This document shows, one piece after another, positions 1 to 9,014 of a DNA stretch of 64,000 nucleotides. The stretch covers positions 310,001-374,000 of the forward strand of contig NZ_CP081942.1 in assembly GCF_020386635.1 (NCBI RefSeq), given 5' to 3'. The notes under the pieces were generated by a model that was given only the letters and a program-made list of their open reading frames with translations, ran no database searches and was not told where the DNA came from. The DNA is from Pseudomonas sp. MM211 (GTDB taxonomy: Bacteria; Pseudomonadota; Gammaproteobacteria; Pseudomonadales; Pseudomonadaceae). The number at the start of each line of letters is the position of its first letter. Position 1 is the stretch's first letter. The translations under genes were made by a program, and so were the position numbers.

Positions 1-84
1 CCAGAGGCCAGTAACTACGGGGCATCTAGAGAAAAACAAAAACTGGCACGCCATCTGCAATGGTACAGATAACCCAGTTTCGGG

Positions 85-253
85 ACCTTGGTACAGGCAG
101 GCCGGGGATTCCCCTCTTTCTTTGGGAGCCTCGGTACAGGCAGGCCGAGAACTCCCTTCTTTCTTCGGGGACTCTGGTACAGGCAGATCAGAGAATCCCC
201 CTTTTCTTCGGGAGCCTTGGTACAGGCAGGCTGAGTGCTCCCTCTTTTCTTGA
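85..253. repeat. 43-bp tandem repeat array (about 4 copies)
   Basis: The motif GGTACAGGCAG recurs at 90, 133, 176 and 219, exactly 43 bp apart. Each unit continues with a purine-rich then CT-rich stretch (CCCTCTTTCTT-like) and a GGGAGCCT-type junction. A shorter degenerate copy begins at 62. Units differ at several positions, so the array is not a recent perfect duplication. The last unit ends at the stop codon of the neighbouring leftward gene. There are no spacers, so it is not a CRISPR. Function unknown; the array may extend left of the window. Confidence 0.85.
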
Positions 254-694
254 CTACCGCAGCGCCAGACGAATCGTCAGGCGCCAGCGACCATCGACTT
301 CCTCGGCATTCAATTCAGCCCGCAATGGGCGAGCCGCCAGGATACGAACCTCAAGCTCTCGTCCATCACGCATCACGCGCCAATTGGCGGCTCGCCCAGC
401 GACCTGCAACTGGCCCTGCTGCTCACGTCCCAACCCCTCAAAACGCAGCACGAACGCGCCCTGAAAGTCGCTGACCTGCACCTGTGGCTCAACGTTGAAC
501 CACAGCACCAGTTGATCAGGTGCGGCATCTACGGCTTTCAGGTGCATCGCGTCGGGATGAAATAGGCGGCCGATCATTAACCCGATCAAAAAGCCGAAGA
601 TAGCCAGCGAGCAGATGACCCGAAGCCACGGACGCGGTCTTGACGACTTATCAGGCGTAGAATGCGCACCGTCTTCTGGCTCGGAGCCGTGCAT
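254..694 (-). CDS. Conserved hypothetical single-pass membrane protein
   Basis: A 146-residue protein with a short hydrophilic N-terminus (about 1-23), one hydrophobic segment (about 24-43) and a C-terminal region of alternating charged and hydrophobic residues that looks like a small beta-rich periplasmic domain. I do not recognise a named family. From memory, a conserved hypothetical gene sits at this position next to trmL in other pseudomonads. Its ATG overlaps the divergent trmL ATG by two bases, so each promoter must lie inside the other gene. The ribosome-binding site is weak, but no later in-frame start precedes the membrane segment. The stop codon abuts the 43-bp repeat array. Confidence 0.7.
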   Translation of the reverse strand: MHGSEPEDGAHSTPDKSSRPRPWLRVICSLAIFGFLIGLMIGRLFHPDAMHLKAVDAAPDQLVLWFNVEPQVQVSDFQGAFVLRFEGLGREQQGQLQVAGRAANWRVMRDGRELEVRILAARPLRAELNAEEVDGRWRLTIRLALR

Positions 695-1160
695 GTTTCA
701 TGTAATCCTTTTTCAACCGGAAATCCCGCCCAACACCGGCAACATTATCAGGCTCTGTGCCAACAGTGGCTGTCACCTGCACCTGATCGAGCCGCTCGGC
801 TTCGACCTGGATGACAAGCGCCTGCGCCGCGCTGGGCTGGATTACCACGAATACGCCACGCTGCAGCGCTACGCCAGCCTGGAAGCTTGCCTGGAAAGCC
901 TCGGCCAACCACGGGTATTCGCCTTCACCACCAAGGGCTCGCAGCCTTTCCACGAAGTCGCCTATCAGCCGGGCGACGCTTTCCTGTTCGGCCCAGAAAG
1001 CCGCGGCCTGCCCGCGGATATCCGTGACGCCCTGCCAGAAGAGCAGCGTGTGCGCCTGCCGATGCGCGAGGGTTGTCGCAGCCTCAACCTGTCCAATACG
1101 GTAGCGGTGGCCGTCTATGAAGCATGGCGGCAGCACGGTTTCAGCATGGGCAACGATTAA
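693..1160 (+). CDS. trmL: tRNA (cytidine(34)-2'-O)-methyltransferase TrmL
   Basis: A 155-residue SPOUT-class methyltransferase. TrmL methylates the 2'-O of the wobble nucleotide C34/cmnm5U34 in tRNA-Leu isoacceptors, using S-adenosylmethionine. The sequence has the family's N-terminal [15 protein letters not shown] block (residues 12-26), the knot motif [11 protein letters not shown] and the C-terminal [14 protein letters not shown] loop. Length matches the family. The start at 693 is preceded by GGAG at 683-686, which decides against longer versions of the frame. It is followed by a strong bidirectional terminator and stands alone on the plus strand. Confidence 0.95.
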   Translation: MFHVILFQPEIPPNTGNIIRLCANSGCHLHLIEPLGFDLDDKRLRRAGLDYHEYATLQRYASLEACLESLGQPRVFAFTTKGSQPFHEVAYQPGDAFLFGPESRGLPADIRDALPEEQRVRLPMREGCRSLNLSNTVAVAVYEAWRQHGFSMGND

Positions 1161-1209
1161 AAATAGAGAACCTCAAAGCTTGATACGCAGCTTTGTAGCC
1201 TGGCCCCAT

Positions 1210-1236
1210 AAAAAAACGCCCCGAAGGGCGTTTTTT
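1210..1236. terminator. Bidirectional terminator between trmL and secB
   Basis: A perfect stem AAAAAACGCC / GGCGTTTTTT with a CCGAAG-type loop. A-run and T-run flank both sides, so it can end trmL rightward and secB leftward. Confidence 0.9.
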
Positions 1237-1253
1237 CTGCAGCAGCCGATAAC

Positions 1254-1721
1254 TCAGTTGGCAGCTTCTTGCTGACGCTGCAGCTCTTGAGCATACAGAG
1301 CATCGAAGTTCACCGGAGCCAGCATCAGCGCTGGGAACGAACCGCGTACCACAAGGCTGTCCAGGGTTTCGCGCGCGTATGGGAACAGAATGTTCGGGCA
1401 GAACGCGCCCAGCGTGTGGCTCATGGAGCCGGCATCCAGCCCCTTGATCAGGAAGATACCCGCCTGCTGCACTTCGGCGATGAACGCGGTTTCTTCACCG
1501 TTCTTCACGGTCACCGAGAGGGTCAGCACCACTTCGTGGAAGTCGCCTTCCAGAGCTTTCTGACGGGTGTTGAGATCCATCGCGACGCTCGGGGTCCACT
1601 CCTGACGGAAGATCTCAGGGCTCTTCGGCGCTTCGAAAGACAGGTCACGCACGTAAATGCGCTGCAGGGAGAACTGGGGATTCTGCTCGCCTTGGGCGGC
1701 ACCGGTAACTTGTTCGGTCAT
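1254..1721 (-). CDS. secB: Protein-export chaperone SecB
   Basis: A 155-residue acidic protein. SecB holds precursor proteins unfolded in the cytoplasm and delivers them to SecA. It shows the family blocks [13 protein letters not shown] near the N-terminus, [13 protein letters not shown] and [27 protein letters not shown] (split here as FPYARETLD and [10 protein letters not shown]) near the C-terminus. The ATG at 1721 gives the usual length; a longer frame upstream overlaps grxC and is not needed. It is the last gene of a leftward yibN-grxC-secB set, the same order as in enterobacteria. Confidence 0.96.
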   Translation of the reverse strand: MTEQVTGAAQGEQNPQFSLQRIYVRDLSFEAPKSPEIFRQEWTPSVAMDLNTRQKALEGDFHEVVLTLSVTVKNGEETAFIAEVQQAGIFLIKGLDAGSMSHTLGAFCPNILFPYARETLDSLVVRGSFPALMLAPVNFDALYAQELQRQQEAAN

Positions 1722-1768
1722 GGGCAAAGCCTTCTGCTGTATGGACTTAAAGAAAGGTTCTGGGTCTA

Positions 1769-2023
1769 TCAGGCACGGAGCAGTGCATCGAGCTTGCCTG
1801 CCCGTTCCAGGGCATACAGGTCGTCGCAACCACCCACATGGGTCTCACCGATCCATATCTGCGGCACCGAAGTGCGACCGGCCTTGCGAGTCATTTCTGC
1901 CCGCAGATCCGGTTTGCCGTCGACGCGGATCTCGTCGAACGCCACGCTTTTGTTGGTCAACAGCTGCTTGGCGCGAATGCAGTACGGGCACCAATCACTG
2001 GAGTAGACGACGACCTTGGCCAT
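1769..2023 (-). CDS. grxC: Glutaredoxin 3
   Basis: An 84-residue glutaredoxin with the dithiol active site CPYC (residues 12-15), the cis-Pro segment TSVPQIWIG and the [10 protein letters not shown] glutathione-binding helix start. It reduces protein disulfides and mixed glutathione disulfides, and serves ribonucleotide reductase and other clients. It lies between yibN and secB with short gaps and is probably cotranscribed with them. Confidence 0.95.
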   Translation of the reverse strand: MAKVVVYSSDWCPYCIRAKQLLTNKSVAFDEIRVDGKPDLRAEMTRKAGRTSVPQIWIGETHVGGCDDLYALERAGKLDALLRA

Positions 2024-2024
2024 C

Positions 2025-2438
2025 TCACTTCACCACAGGCAGGTTGTCGCTGCGCCAGGTAGCGATGCCGCCACCCAGACGCGCCGCAGTGAAGCCGGCC
2101 TTTTTCAGTTCGCGTGCGGCGGTGCCAGCTTGCTGGCCCAGGGCATCGACGATGATCAGGGTCTTGGCCTTGTGCTTTTCGAGCTCAGAGATGCGCGAAG
2201 TCAGCTTGTCGTTGGGGATGTTCAGGGCGCCAACGATATGGCCGCTGGCGAAGTCCTTCTTGTTGCGGATGTCGATCACCACGCCTTCGTCGCGATTGAT
2301 CAGCGCGGTGACTTCGCGGCTGCTCAGGCTCTGACCACCCTTTTGCAGCTCAGTGAAGATCAGCAGCGAGAGGATGATCACGAACAGACCGCTGAGGATG
2401 AAGTGGGTCGTGGCGAATTCAATCAGGTTGGCAAGCAT
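2025..2438 (-). CDS. YibN-like membrane-anchored rhodanese-domain protein (no catalytic Cys)
   Basis: A 137-residue protein with an N-terminal membrane segment (about 8-28) and a single rhodanese domain (about 40-135; VVIDIRNKKDF, GHIVGALNIP and the GGIATW end). The loop that should hold the catalytic cysteine reads VDALGQQ, so Asp is where Cys is expected and sulfurtransferase activity is unlikely. E. coli YibN, upstream of grxC-secB in the same order, likewise has VDGSG there as I recall it. The stop is one base before the grxC start, consistent with coupled translation. A membrane or translocon-associated role is an inference from YibN. Confidence 0.88.
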   Translation of the reverse strand: MLANLIEFATTHFILSGLFVIILSLLIFTELQKGGQSLSSREVTALINRDEGVVIDIRNKKDFASGHIVGALNIPNDKLTSRISELEKHKAKTLIIVDALGQQAGTAARELKKAGFTAARLGGGIATWRSDNLPVVK

Positions 2439-2649
2439 CACGCGTTTCCGGGGCTGTAAAATGCCGGCCAGTATACACAGGCCCGTAGGTCCACCAAAGG
2501 CCGTACGGCGGTGACGGGATCTTTCCTTGGCCGTAGAATGTCTGATCTTTTTTGGTGTATCGCCATCTGGCGAACATCCTCCGGATCGTCGCGGGCGACG
2601 TAAAATCGCTTCCGGCAATCTTTTGGTCCTCAAGCAGAGCGAGCCCAGT

Positions 2650-4185
2650 ATGAGCGCAACGCCCAAACCCTTGGTTCTGGTCATTCTCGACGGCTTCGGC
2701 CACAGCGACACACCCGAGCACAACGCAATCTTCGCCGCCAACACGCCGGTCTACGACCGCCTGCGTGCCACCCAGCCCCACGGGCTGATTTCCGGCAGCG
2801 GTATGGACGTTGGCCTGCCGGACGGGCAGATGGGCAACTCCGAGGTCGGCCACATGAACCTGGGTGCCGGCCGTGTGGTGTATCAGGACTTCACTCGCGT
2901 GACCAAAGCGATACGCGATGGCGAGTTCTTCGAGAACCCGGCTATCACCGGCGCGGTGGACAAGGCCGTTGGCGCCGGCAAAGCCGTGCACATCCTTGGC
3001 CTGCTGTCGGACGGCGGCGTGCATAGCCATCAGGATCACCTGGTGGCGATGGCAGAACTGGCAGCCCGCCGCGGCGCCGAGAAGATTTACCTGCACGCTT
3101 TCCTCGACGGCCGCGACACCGCGCCGAAAAGCGCCCAGGGCTCCATCGAACTGCTCGACGCCACTTTCGCCAAACTCGGCAAGGGTCGCATTGCCTCGTT
3201 GATCGGCCGCTACTTCGCCATGGATCGCGACAATCGCTGGGATCGCGTCGCCCAGGCCTACAACCTGATCGCCGCCGGGCAGAGCCAGTTCAGCGCCGAC
3301 ACCGCCGTGGCCGGCCTGGAAGCCGCCTACGCCCGTGGCGAGAGCGACGAGTTCGTCAAGGCCACCAGCATCGGCGACGCGGTCAGCGTCGAAGACGGCG
3401 ACGCCGTGGTGTTCATGAACTTCCGTGCCGACCGCGCCCGCGAACTGACCCGCGCCTTCGTCGAGCCGGGCTTCGATGCCTTCGAACGCGCCCGCGTGCC
3501 GCAGACCGCCGGGTTCATAATGCTCACGCAGTATGCGGCGAGCATCGACACGCCGAGCGCTTACAAGCCGGCCCCGCTGGTCAACGTGCTAGGCGAGTAC
3601 CTGGCCAACAACGGTAAGACTCAACTGCGCATCGCCGAGACCGAGAAGTACGCCCACGTGACCTTCTTCTTCTCCGGTGGCCGTGAAGAGCCCTTCGCCG
3701 GCGAAGAACGCATCCTCATCCCGTCGCCCAACGTTGCTACTTACGATCTGCAGCCACAGATGAATGCTCCCGAAGTCACCGACAAGATCGTCGATGCCAT
3801 CGAGAACCAGCGTTACGACGTGATCGTGGTCAATTACGCCAACGGTGACATGGTTGGCCACACTGGCGTGTTCGAAGCCGCCGTGGCCGCCGTCGAGTGC
3901 CTGGATACTTGCGTCGGGCGCATCGTCGAAGCCCTCGACAAGGTCGGCGGCGAAGCACTTGTCACCGCTGACCACGGCAACGTCGAGCAGATGCAGGACG
4001 AGTGCACTGGCCAGGCGCACACCGCCCACACCTGCGAGCCGGTGCCGTTCATCTATGTCGGCAAGCGCGACGTCAGCATCCGCGAAGGCGGTGTGTTGGC
4101 CGACGTGGCGCCAACCCTGCTGACGCTGATGGGCATGCCGATTCCAGAGGAAATGACCGGCACCAGCATCGTCACCTTCAACTGA
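2650..4185 (+). CDS. gpmI: 2,3-bisphosphoglycerate-independent phosphoglycerate mutase
   Basis: A 511-residue alkaline-phosphatase-superfamily enzyme that interconverts 3- and 2-phosphoglycerate using two Mn ions. The N-terminal metal-binding LVILDGFG (Asp14) and the nucleophile block [17 protein letters not shown] (Ser64) are present. Later metal ligands sit in [26 protein letters not shown] and [10 protein letters not shown]. The length equals the family norm. The ATG at 2650 begins [15 protein letters not shown] and fits the family start; the extra 41 upstream in-frame residues look non-coding. It is divergent from yibN and upstream of envC. Confidence 0.97.
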   Translation: MSATPKPLVLVILDGFGHSDTPEHNAIFAANTPVYDRLRATQPHGLISGSGMDVGLPDGQMGNSEVGHMNLGAGRVVYQDFTRVTKAIRDGEFFENPAITGAVDKAVGAGKAVHILGLLSDGGVHSHQDHLVAMAELAARRGAEKIYLHAFLDGRDTAPKSAQGSIELLDATFAKLGKGRIASLIGRYFAMDRDNRWDRVAQAYNLIAAGQSQFSADTAVAGLEAAYARGESDEFVKATSIGDAVSVEDGDAVVFMNFRADRARELTRAFVEPGFDAFERARVPQTAGFIMLTQYAASIDTPSAYKPAPLVNVLGEYLANNGKTQLRIAETEKYAHVTFFFSGGREEPFAGEERILIPSPNVATYDLQPQMNAPEVTDKIVDAIENQRYDVIVVNYANGDMVGHTGVFEAAVAAVECLDTCVGRIVEALDKVGGEALVTADHGNVEQMQDECTGQAHTAHTCEPVPFIYVGKRDVSIREGGVLADVAPTLLTLMGMPIPEEMTGTSIVTFN

Positions 4186-4306
4186 CCGACATCGGCCATC
4201 GGTCGACAGCGCCGCGCCTTGGGTCGCAATCCGCGATCCGGGGCGTTCTTTTTAACCCGCACCACGGGCATACTAGGCCCGTTCCCCGCCAGGTACCGCC
4301 TGCCCC

Positions 4307-5555
4307 ATGTTTCGTGCCCTCATCCTTATCTTCCTGACCAGCCTGCTGGTGCCAGCTTTCGCCGACCAGAAAGCTGACACGCAAAAGCAGCTGGACGCCG
4401 CACGCGCCGACGTCGGTGAGTTGAAGAAACTGCTCGAGCAGCTGCAGCAGGAAAAATCCGGCGTGCAGAAGCAGCTCAAGTCCACCGAAACCGAAATGGG
4501 CGATCTGGAAAACCAGGTCAAGAGCCTGCGCGATGAGCTGCAGGAGAGCGAAGAGGAACTCAAGCGTCTCGATCAGGAGAAAAAAACTCCAGGACGCGCG
4601 TATTGAACAGCAACGACTGATCGGTATTCAGGCTCGAGCCGCCTATCAGGGTGGCCGCCAGGAGTACATCAAGCTGCTGCTCAACCAGCAGAACCCGGAG
4701 AAATTCTCCCGCACCCTGACCTACTACGATTACCTGGCTGAAGCCCGCATGGAACAACTGACGGCCTTCAACGAAACGCTGCGCCAGCTAGCCAACGTCG
4801 AGAAAGACATCGGCCACCACCAGGCTCAGTTACAGGAACAGAAAACGCAGCTAGATACGCGCAGCAACGAGCTGGCAGCCGTGCGCAAGGAGCGTCAGCT
4901 CGCCCTGGCCAAGCTGAACAAGGATTACGCCGCCCGCGGTGAGCGCCTCAAGGCCCGCGAGCAGGAACAGGCCGAGCTCGGCCGGGTACTCAAAACCATC
5001 GAGGAAACCCTCGCCCGCCAGGCCCGCGAGGCCGAGCAGGAACGCCAACGCGCGCTCACCGCTGCTCGTGAAAAGCCCGCAGCACCTGCCGCTGCCGCCA
5101 AGGCACCCGCAGATGGCCCGCTGGTCAGCTCCGGCGCCAGCTATGGCGGCCCTTTCGCCAATGCCAGGGGCAAGCTGCCGTGGCCGGTGAACGGTCGTCT
5201 GGTGGCGAGATATGGAACCCCTCGCGGCGAAGACGCTCGGACTAAGTGGGACGGCGTACTGATCGGCGCCGCCGCCGGTAGTCAGGTACGCGCTGTGCAT
5301 GGTGGTCGGGTGGTCTTCGCAGATTGGTTGCGCGGATCCGGGCTTCTGGTCATCCTCGACCATGGCAACGGTTACCTGACCCTCTACGGGCATAACCAGA
5401 GCCTGCTCAAGGACGCCGGAGATATCGTCAAGGCCGGCGACCCCATCGCCACCGTTGGTACCAGCGGCGGGCAGGATACGCCGGCCCTGTATTTCGCGAT
5501 TCGCCAGCAGGGCCGCGCCAGCGATCCGGCCCAATGGTGTCGGGCGCAAGGATAA
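4307..5555 (+). pseudogene. envC: Murein hydrolase activator EnvC, frameshifted
   Basis: Two overlapping frames together give one EnvC/NlpD-type protein of about 415 residues. The first has a signal peptide (1-20) and the start of a long coiled coil. The second continues the coiled coil and ends in a LytM (M23-like) domain at about 300-415. The break is in a run of seven A's at 4580-4586. With six A's the reading continues EKKLQDARIEQQ without interruption; as given, the first frame stops at 4606. The LytM domain lacks the M23 zinc ligands (KWDG instead of HxGxD, LYFAI instead of HVH). That is normal for EnvC, which activates periplasmic amidases at the septum instead of cutting peptidoglycan. 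Located between gpmI and ctpA. Confidence 0.9.
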
Positions 5556-5587
5556 GCGCCATCTCATTGTCGTAGGAGTTAGTTCGA

Positions 5588-6901
5588 ATGCCGCAACTGT
5601 CTCGCCTCACCTCCCTGGCCCTGGCGATTGCCCTGCTCGTTGGCGCACCTGTGCTGCATGCCGACCAGGCGCCGATCAGCCCTGCGCCGACCGCCGACGA
5701 AAACGTAGCGCCGCTGCCGCTCGACGAGCTGCGCACCTTCGCCGAGGTGATGGATCGCATCAAAGCTGCCTACGTGGAGCCCGTCACCGACAAGGAACTG
5801 CTGGAGAATGCCATCAAAGGCATGCTCAGCAACCTCGACCCGCATTCGGCATACCTCGATCCCAAAGCCTTCGCTGAACTGCAGGAAAGCACCAGCGGCG
5901 AGTTCGGCGGTTTAGGCATCGAGGTCGGCACCGAAGACGGCTTCATCAAAGTGGTCTCGCCGATCGACGACACCCCAGCCTCCAAAGCCGGCATCCACCC
6001 CGGTGACCTGATCATCAAGATCAATGGTCAGCCGACCAAGGGCCTGTCGATGATGGAAGCCGTGGAGAAGATGCGCGGCAAGGCCGGCAGCAAGATTCTC
6101 CTGACTCTGGTGCGTGAAGGTGGCAAGCCGTTCGACGTGGAGCTGACCCGCGCGGTGATCAAGGTCACCAGCGTGCGTAGCCAGATGATCGACCCGGGCT
6201 ATGGTTACATCCGCGTCACTCAGTTCCAGGTCAACACTGGCGAGGAAGTGGGCAAAGCGCTGAACAAACTGCGCAAGGAGAATGGCAAGAAACTCAGCGG
6301 CCTGGTACTCGATCTGCGCAACAACCCAGGCGGCGTGCTGCAGTCTGCTGTCGAGGTAGCGGATCACTTCCTCAAGAAGGGCCTGATCGTCTACACCAAA
6401 GGCCGTATCGCTAACTCGGAGCTACGCTTCTCCGCCGACCCGCTCGACGCCAGCGAAGGCGTTCCGCTGGTGGTGCTGATCAACGGTGGCAGTGCCTCGG
6501 CCTCGGAAATCGTCGCCGGCGCCCTGCAGGATCACAAGCGCGGCGTGGTGATGGGTACCGACAGCTTCGGCAAGGGCTCGGTGCAGACCGTGTTGCCACT
6601 GAACAACGACCGCGCGCTGAAGATCACCACAGCGCTGTACTTTACCCCCAACGGCCGCTCCATTCAGGCCCAAGGTATCGTCCCGGACGTCGAAGTAGCA
6701 CGCGCCAAGCTGACCCGCGAAAGCGACGACCCGAGCCTCAAAGAAGCCGATCTGCAGGGCCACCTGGGCAACGGTAATGGCGGCGCCGACCGGCCAAGCC
6801 AGGGCAGTGCCGGCAAGCCGGCTCGCCCGCAAGATGACGACTACCAACTGAGCCAGGCGCTGAACCTGCTCAAGGGCTTGAACGTCACCCGCGCCGACTA
6901 A
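5588..6901 (+). CDS. ctpA: Carboxyl-terminal processing protease, S41 family (CtpA)
   Basis: A 437-residue periplasmic serine protease. It has a signal peptide (about 1-25), a PDZ domain (about 100-185; GGLGIEV, GIHPGDLIIKING) and the S41 catalytic core with NGGSASASE (299-307) and the lysine of FGKGSVQT (K329). A low-complexity Gly/Pro-rich tail precedes the last 25 residues. In pseudomonads CtpA degrades peptidoglycan cross-link hydrolases with a lipoprotein partner (established for P. aeruginosa). A good AGGAG lies 8 bases before the ATG. It lies 32 bp after envC, so the two are probably cotranscribed. Confidence 0.95.
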   Translation: MPQLSRLTSLALAIALLVGAPVLHADQAPISPAPTADENVAPLPLDELRTFAEVMDRIKAAYVEPVTDKELLENAIKGMLSNLDPHSAYLDPKAFAELQESTSGEFGGLGIEVGTEDGFIKVVSPIDDTPASKAGIHPGDLIIKINGQPTKGLSMMEAVEKMRGKAGSKILLTLVREGGKPFDVELTRAVIKVTSVRSQMIDPGYGYIRVTQFQVNTGEEVGKALNKLRKENGKKLSGLVLDLRNNPGGVLQSAVEVADHFLKKGLIVYTKGRIANSELRFSADPLDASEGVPLVVLINGGSASASEIVAGALQDHKRGVVMGTDSFGKGSVQTVLPLNNDRALKITTALYFTPNGRSIQAQGIVPDVEVARAKLTRESDDPSLKEADLQGHLGNGNGGADRPSQGSAGKPARPQDDDYQLSQALNLLKGLNVTRAD

Positions 6902-6915
6902 GCCTAAGACGCAAC

Positions 6916-6955
6916 AAAAAGCCCCATTGCAGGCAACTGCAATGGGGCTTTTTGT
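6916..6955 (+). terminator. Rho-independent terminator of ctpA
   Basis: A perfect 12-bp stem GCCCCATTGCAG / CTGCAATGGGGC with GCAA loop, preceded by five A's and followed by TTTTTG. Confidence 0.92.
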
Positions 6956-7054
6956 TGTTGGCCGACGATGGCCGGCCGAAGCGCCAAGCGGCTCAGACGA
7001 TCGACGTACACAGCGCCTGCCACTGAACGACTGCCTACATACATCGTGTGCTGC

Positions 7055-7094
7055 AAAAAAGCCCGGCACAGCGCACTGCTGTACCGGGCTTTCT
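7055..7094 (-). terminator. Terminator of the leftward binding-protein gene
   Basis: Stem AGCCCGG-ACAGC / GCTGT-CCGGGCT. The minus strand runs into six T's (A-run at 7055-7060), just past the stop at 7106. Confidence 0.85.
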
Positions 7095-7105
7095 AGACCA
7101 CAGCC

Positions 7106-7858
7106 TTACAAGTAGCTGTTGGTCATCTCGTCGATAAAGCCTTCGTTGCGCAGTTCGTCGAGCGCTTTCTGCAAACGCTGCACGACTTCGTCCGGGGTGT
7201 CCTTGTTCAGCGCCAGGTATAGCTCGGCTTCGTTGAAACGCAGCACGGTATTCAGGCCGCTGACGCCTTCCTGCTTGGCCAGATAGCGGCCGACCGGGTC
7301 GGTGGTGGCCCACAGATCGATCTTGCCACTGGTGAGCTTTTTCACGTTCTCCTGGTCACGCAAGGCGTTGACCGGAGCCAGGCCCTGGCTTTCCAGGTGT
7401 TGACTCACGGCATCGTTCTTGTAGGCGCCAATGGTGTACTGACTGGCCTCCTTCAAGCTGTTGACGGTCAGGTTATTGCCAGGCGCGGCAAGCAATACCC
7501 AGCCGGTCTTGGCCAGCGGGCCGACCCACTTGAACAGCGGCTGGCGCTCAGGCGTGAAGGTTGTGGAGAACAAGCCGTAGTTGGGTTTGTCGAGGGTCAG
7601 CTTGTAGAGGCGATCCCAGGGGAAGCGCAAGGTCAGGGTGTACTCAATGCCGGCACGTTTGAACATCGCACGAACGATTTCGGCGCTGATGCCGTCAATG
7701 CCATCGTCACGGGCAAAGTTCTTGTCGTCGACCGCCATGTTGAACGGCGGGAAATTCTCGGTCAGCAACACCATCTTGTAGTCAGGTGGCAGCTCGGCCC
7801 TGGCGGCAAATGCCGCGAACGTGAGCAATAGCACAAGCGCTTTCAAAGTGTTCAACAT
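7106..7858 (-). CDS. Periplasmic solute-binding protein, family 3 (paralogue A)
   Basis: A 250-residue protein with a signal peptide (MLNTLKALVLLLTFAAFAARA) and an SBP_bac_3 fold: YKMVLLTENFPPFNM at the start, RFPWDRLYKLTLDKPNYGLFSTT and a conserved DLWATTDPVGRYLAKQ. Such proteins bind amino acids or similar ligands in the periplasm for ABC import or sensing. No permease or ATPase gene is adjacent, so the ligand and partner are unknown. The ATG at 7858 is chosen because it opens the signal peptide. It is about 60-65% similar by eye to the next gene upstream, a tandem duplication. Confidence 0.88.
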   Translation of the reverse strand: MLNTLKALVLLLTFAAFAARAELPPDYKMVLLTENFPPFNMAVDDKNFARDDGIDGISAEIVRAMFKRAGIEYTLTLRFPWDRLYKLTLDKPNYGLFSTTFTPERQPLFKWVGPLAKTGWVLLAAPGNNLTVNSLKEASQYTIGAYKNDAVSQHLESQGLAPVNALRDQENVKKLTSGKIDLWATTDPVGRYLAKQEGVSGLNTVLRFNEAELYLALNKDTPDEVVQRLQKALDELRNEGFIDEMTNSYL

Positions 7859-8045
7859 CAGTCGTCCCCGCCGCGTGGTTATGATTATGATTGGCGGCTT
7901 CCTGCCGAATCCCCGCACCACCACCTTCCATGGCAATGACTACCGCGTGCCAAAGGCACGCTGCATGCAGCATGAACGCCAGATCTTGACCACGCGAGCG
8001 CCCCCTCTGTAGCGCTCGCGATGTGCAGCTAAATGACCTTCATGC

Positions 8046-8801
8046 CTAAAGATAACTGTTGAGGATTTTGTCGACGTAACCCTCAGCGCGCATCTTGTCC
8101 AATTCCGACTGCAGCTTCTGTACCACCTCGTGCGGCACTTCCTTGTTAAGGGCCAGATAGAGTTGCGCACTGTTGAAACGCAGCACGGTTTTCAGGCCGC
8201 TGATACCTTCCTGGCGCGCCAGATAACGACCAGCAGGATCACCGGTAGCCCACAGGTCGATCTGACCATTCTCGAGCTTTTTGGCATTTTCCTGATCGCG
8301 CAACGAAGTGACCGGCTGCAGCCCCTCTTTCTCGAGGTGCTCGGCGATGGCATCACCCTTGTAGGCGCCAATACGGTATTGCTTGGCCTGCTGCAGGTTG
8401 TTGACCACCAGCGTGCTGTCGCTGCGCGCCAACATTATCCAGTCGTCCGGGCCGATGGGGCCAACCCATTTGAACAAGTCCTCGCGCTCAGGCAAGCGCG
8501 CGGTCACGAACACGCCGTAGCCGGGTTTTTCCAGTGCAAGTTTATAGATGCGATCCCAGGGAAACCGCAGGGTGAGGGTGTAGGACACGCCAGCACGTTT
8601 GAACATCTCGCGCACCACATCGGCGGCGATACCGTCGATATTGTCTTCCTGCGCAAAGTTCTTGCCATTGATCGCCATGTTGTACGGCGGGAAGTTTTCC
8701 GTCAGCAACACCACGTTGTAGTTCGGGTCGATTTCGGCGCGTGCTGCCGATGTCATCAAAAGCAGGGCACCCGCCGCTGCCAACCACAGACGTTTCCACA
8801 T
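8046..8801 (-). CDS. Periplasmic solute-binding protein, family 3 (paralogue B)
   Basis: A 251-residue paralogue of the neighbouring gene, colinear along its whole length: YNVVLLTENFPPYNM, RFPWDRIYKLALEKPGYG and DLWATGDPAGRYLARQ. The signal peptide is MWKRLWLAAAGALLLMTSAARA. The 187-bp gap between the two contains a GC-rich hairpin (CGCGAGCGC / GCGCTCGCG at 7993-8021) without a T-run. Without transport genes nearby the pair may use permeases elsewhere, or act as extracytoplasmic ligand binders. The substrate is not predictable from sequence. Confidence 0.87.
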   Translation of the reverse strand: MWKRLWLAAAGALLLMTSAARAEIDPNYNVVLLTENFPPYNMAINGKNFAQEDNIDGIAADVVREMFKRAGVSYTLTLRFPWDRIYKLALEKPGYGVFVTARLPEREDLFKWVGPIGPDDWIMLARSDSTLVVNNLQQAKQYRIGAYKGDAIAEHLEKEGLQPVTSLRDQENAKKLENGQIDLWATGDPAGRYLARQEGISGLKTVLRFNSAQLYLALNKEVPHEVVQKLQSELDKMRAEGYVDKILNSYL

Positions 8802-9014
8802 GTACTCGACTACCTGTCAATTCAAAGCGTTGACGGGCGGCCAGAAAGGTCACGCCCGGAGCGACCAGACGATTCAATCGGAAATACCGGGCTAGACGCC
8901 CTGGCTCGACCAATCCCTGTCACACGGGTGCTAGCTTAGCGCCATTAGCGGGCATCCAAAAGCGCAAATGCACCAAACTGGACGCATGACACATCCAGCT
9001 GGCGCATGAGGCGC

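Noticed and set aside
85..253. CRISPR array
   Set aside because: The 43-bp units are contiguous and the whole unit repeats. There are no unique spacers and no cas genes in the window.
7993..8021. Hairpin CGCGAGCGC / GCGCTCGCG between the binding-protein genes as a terminator
   Set aside because: No T-run on either strand; kept only as a remark in the gene entry.
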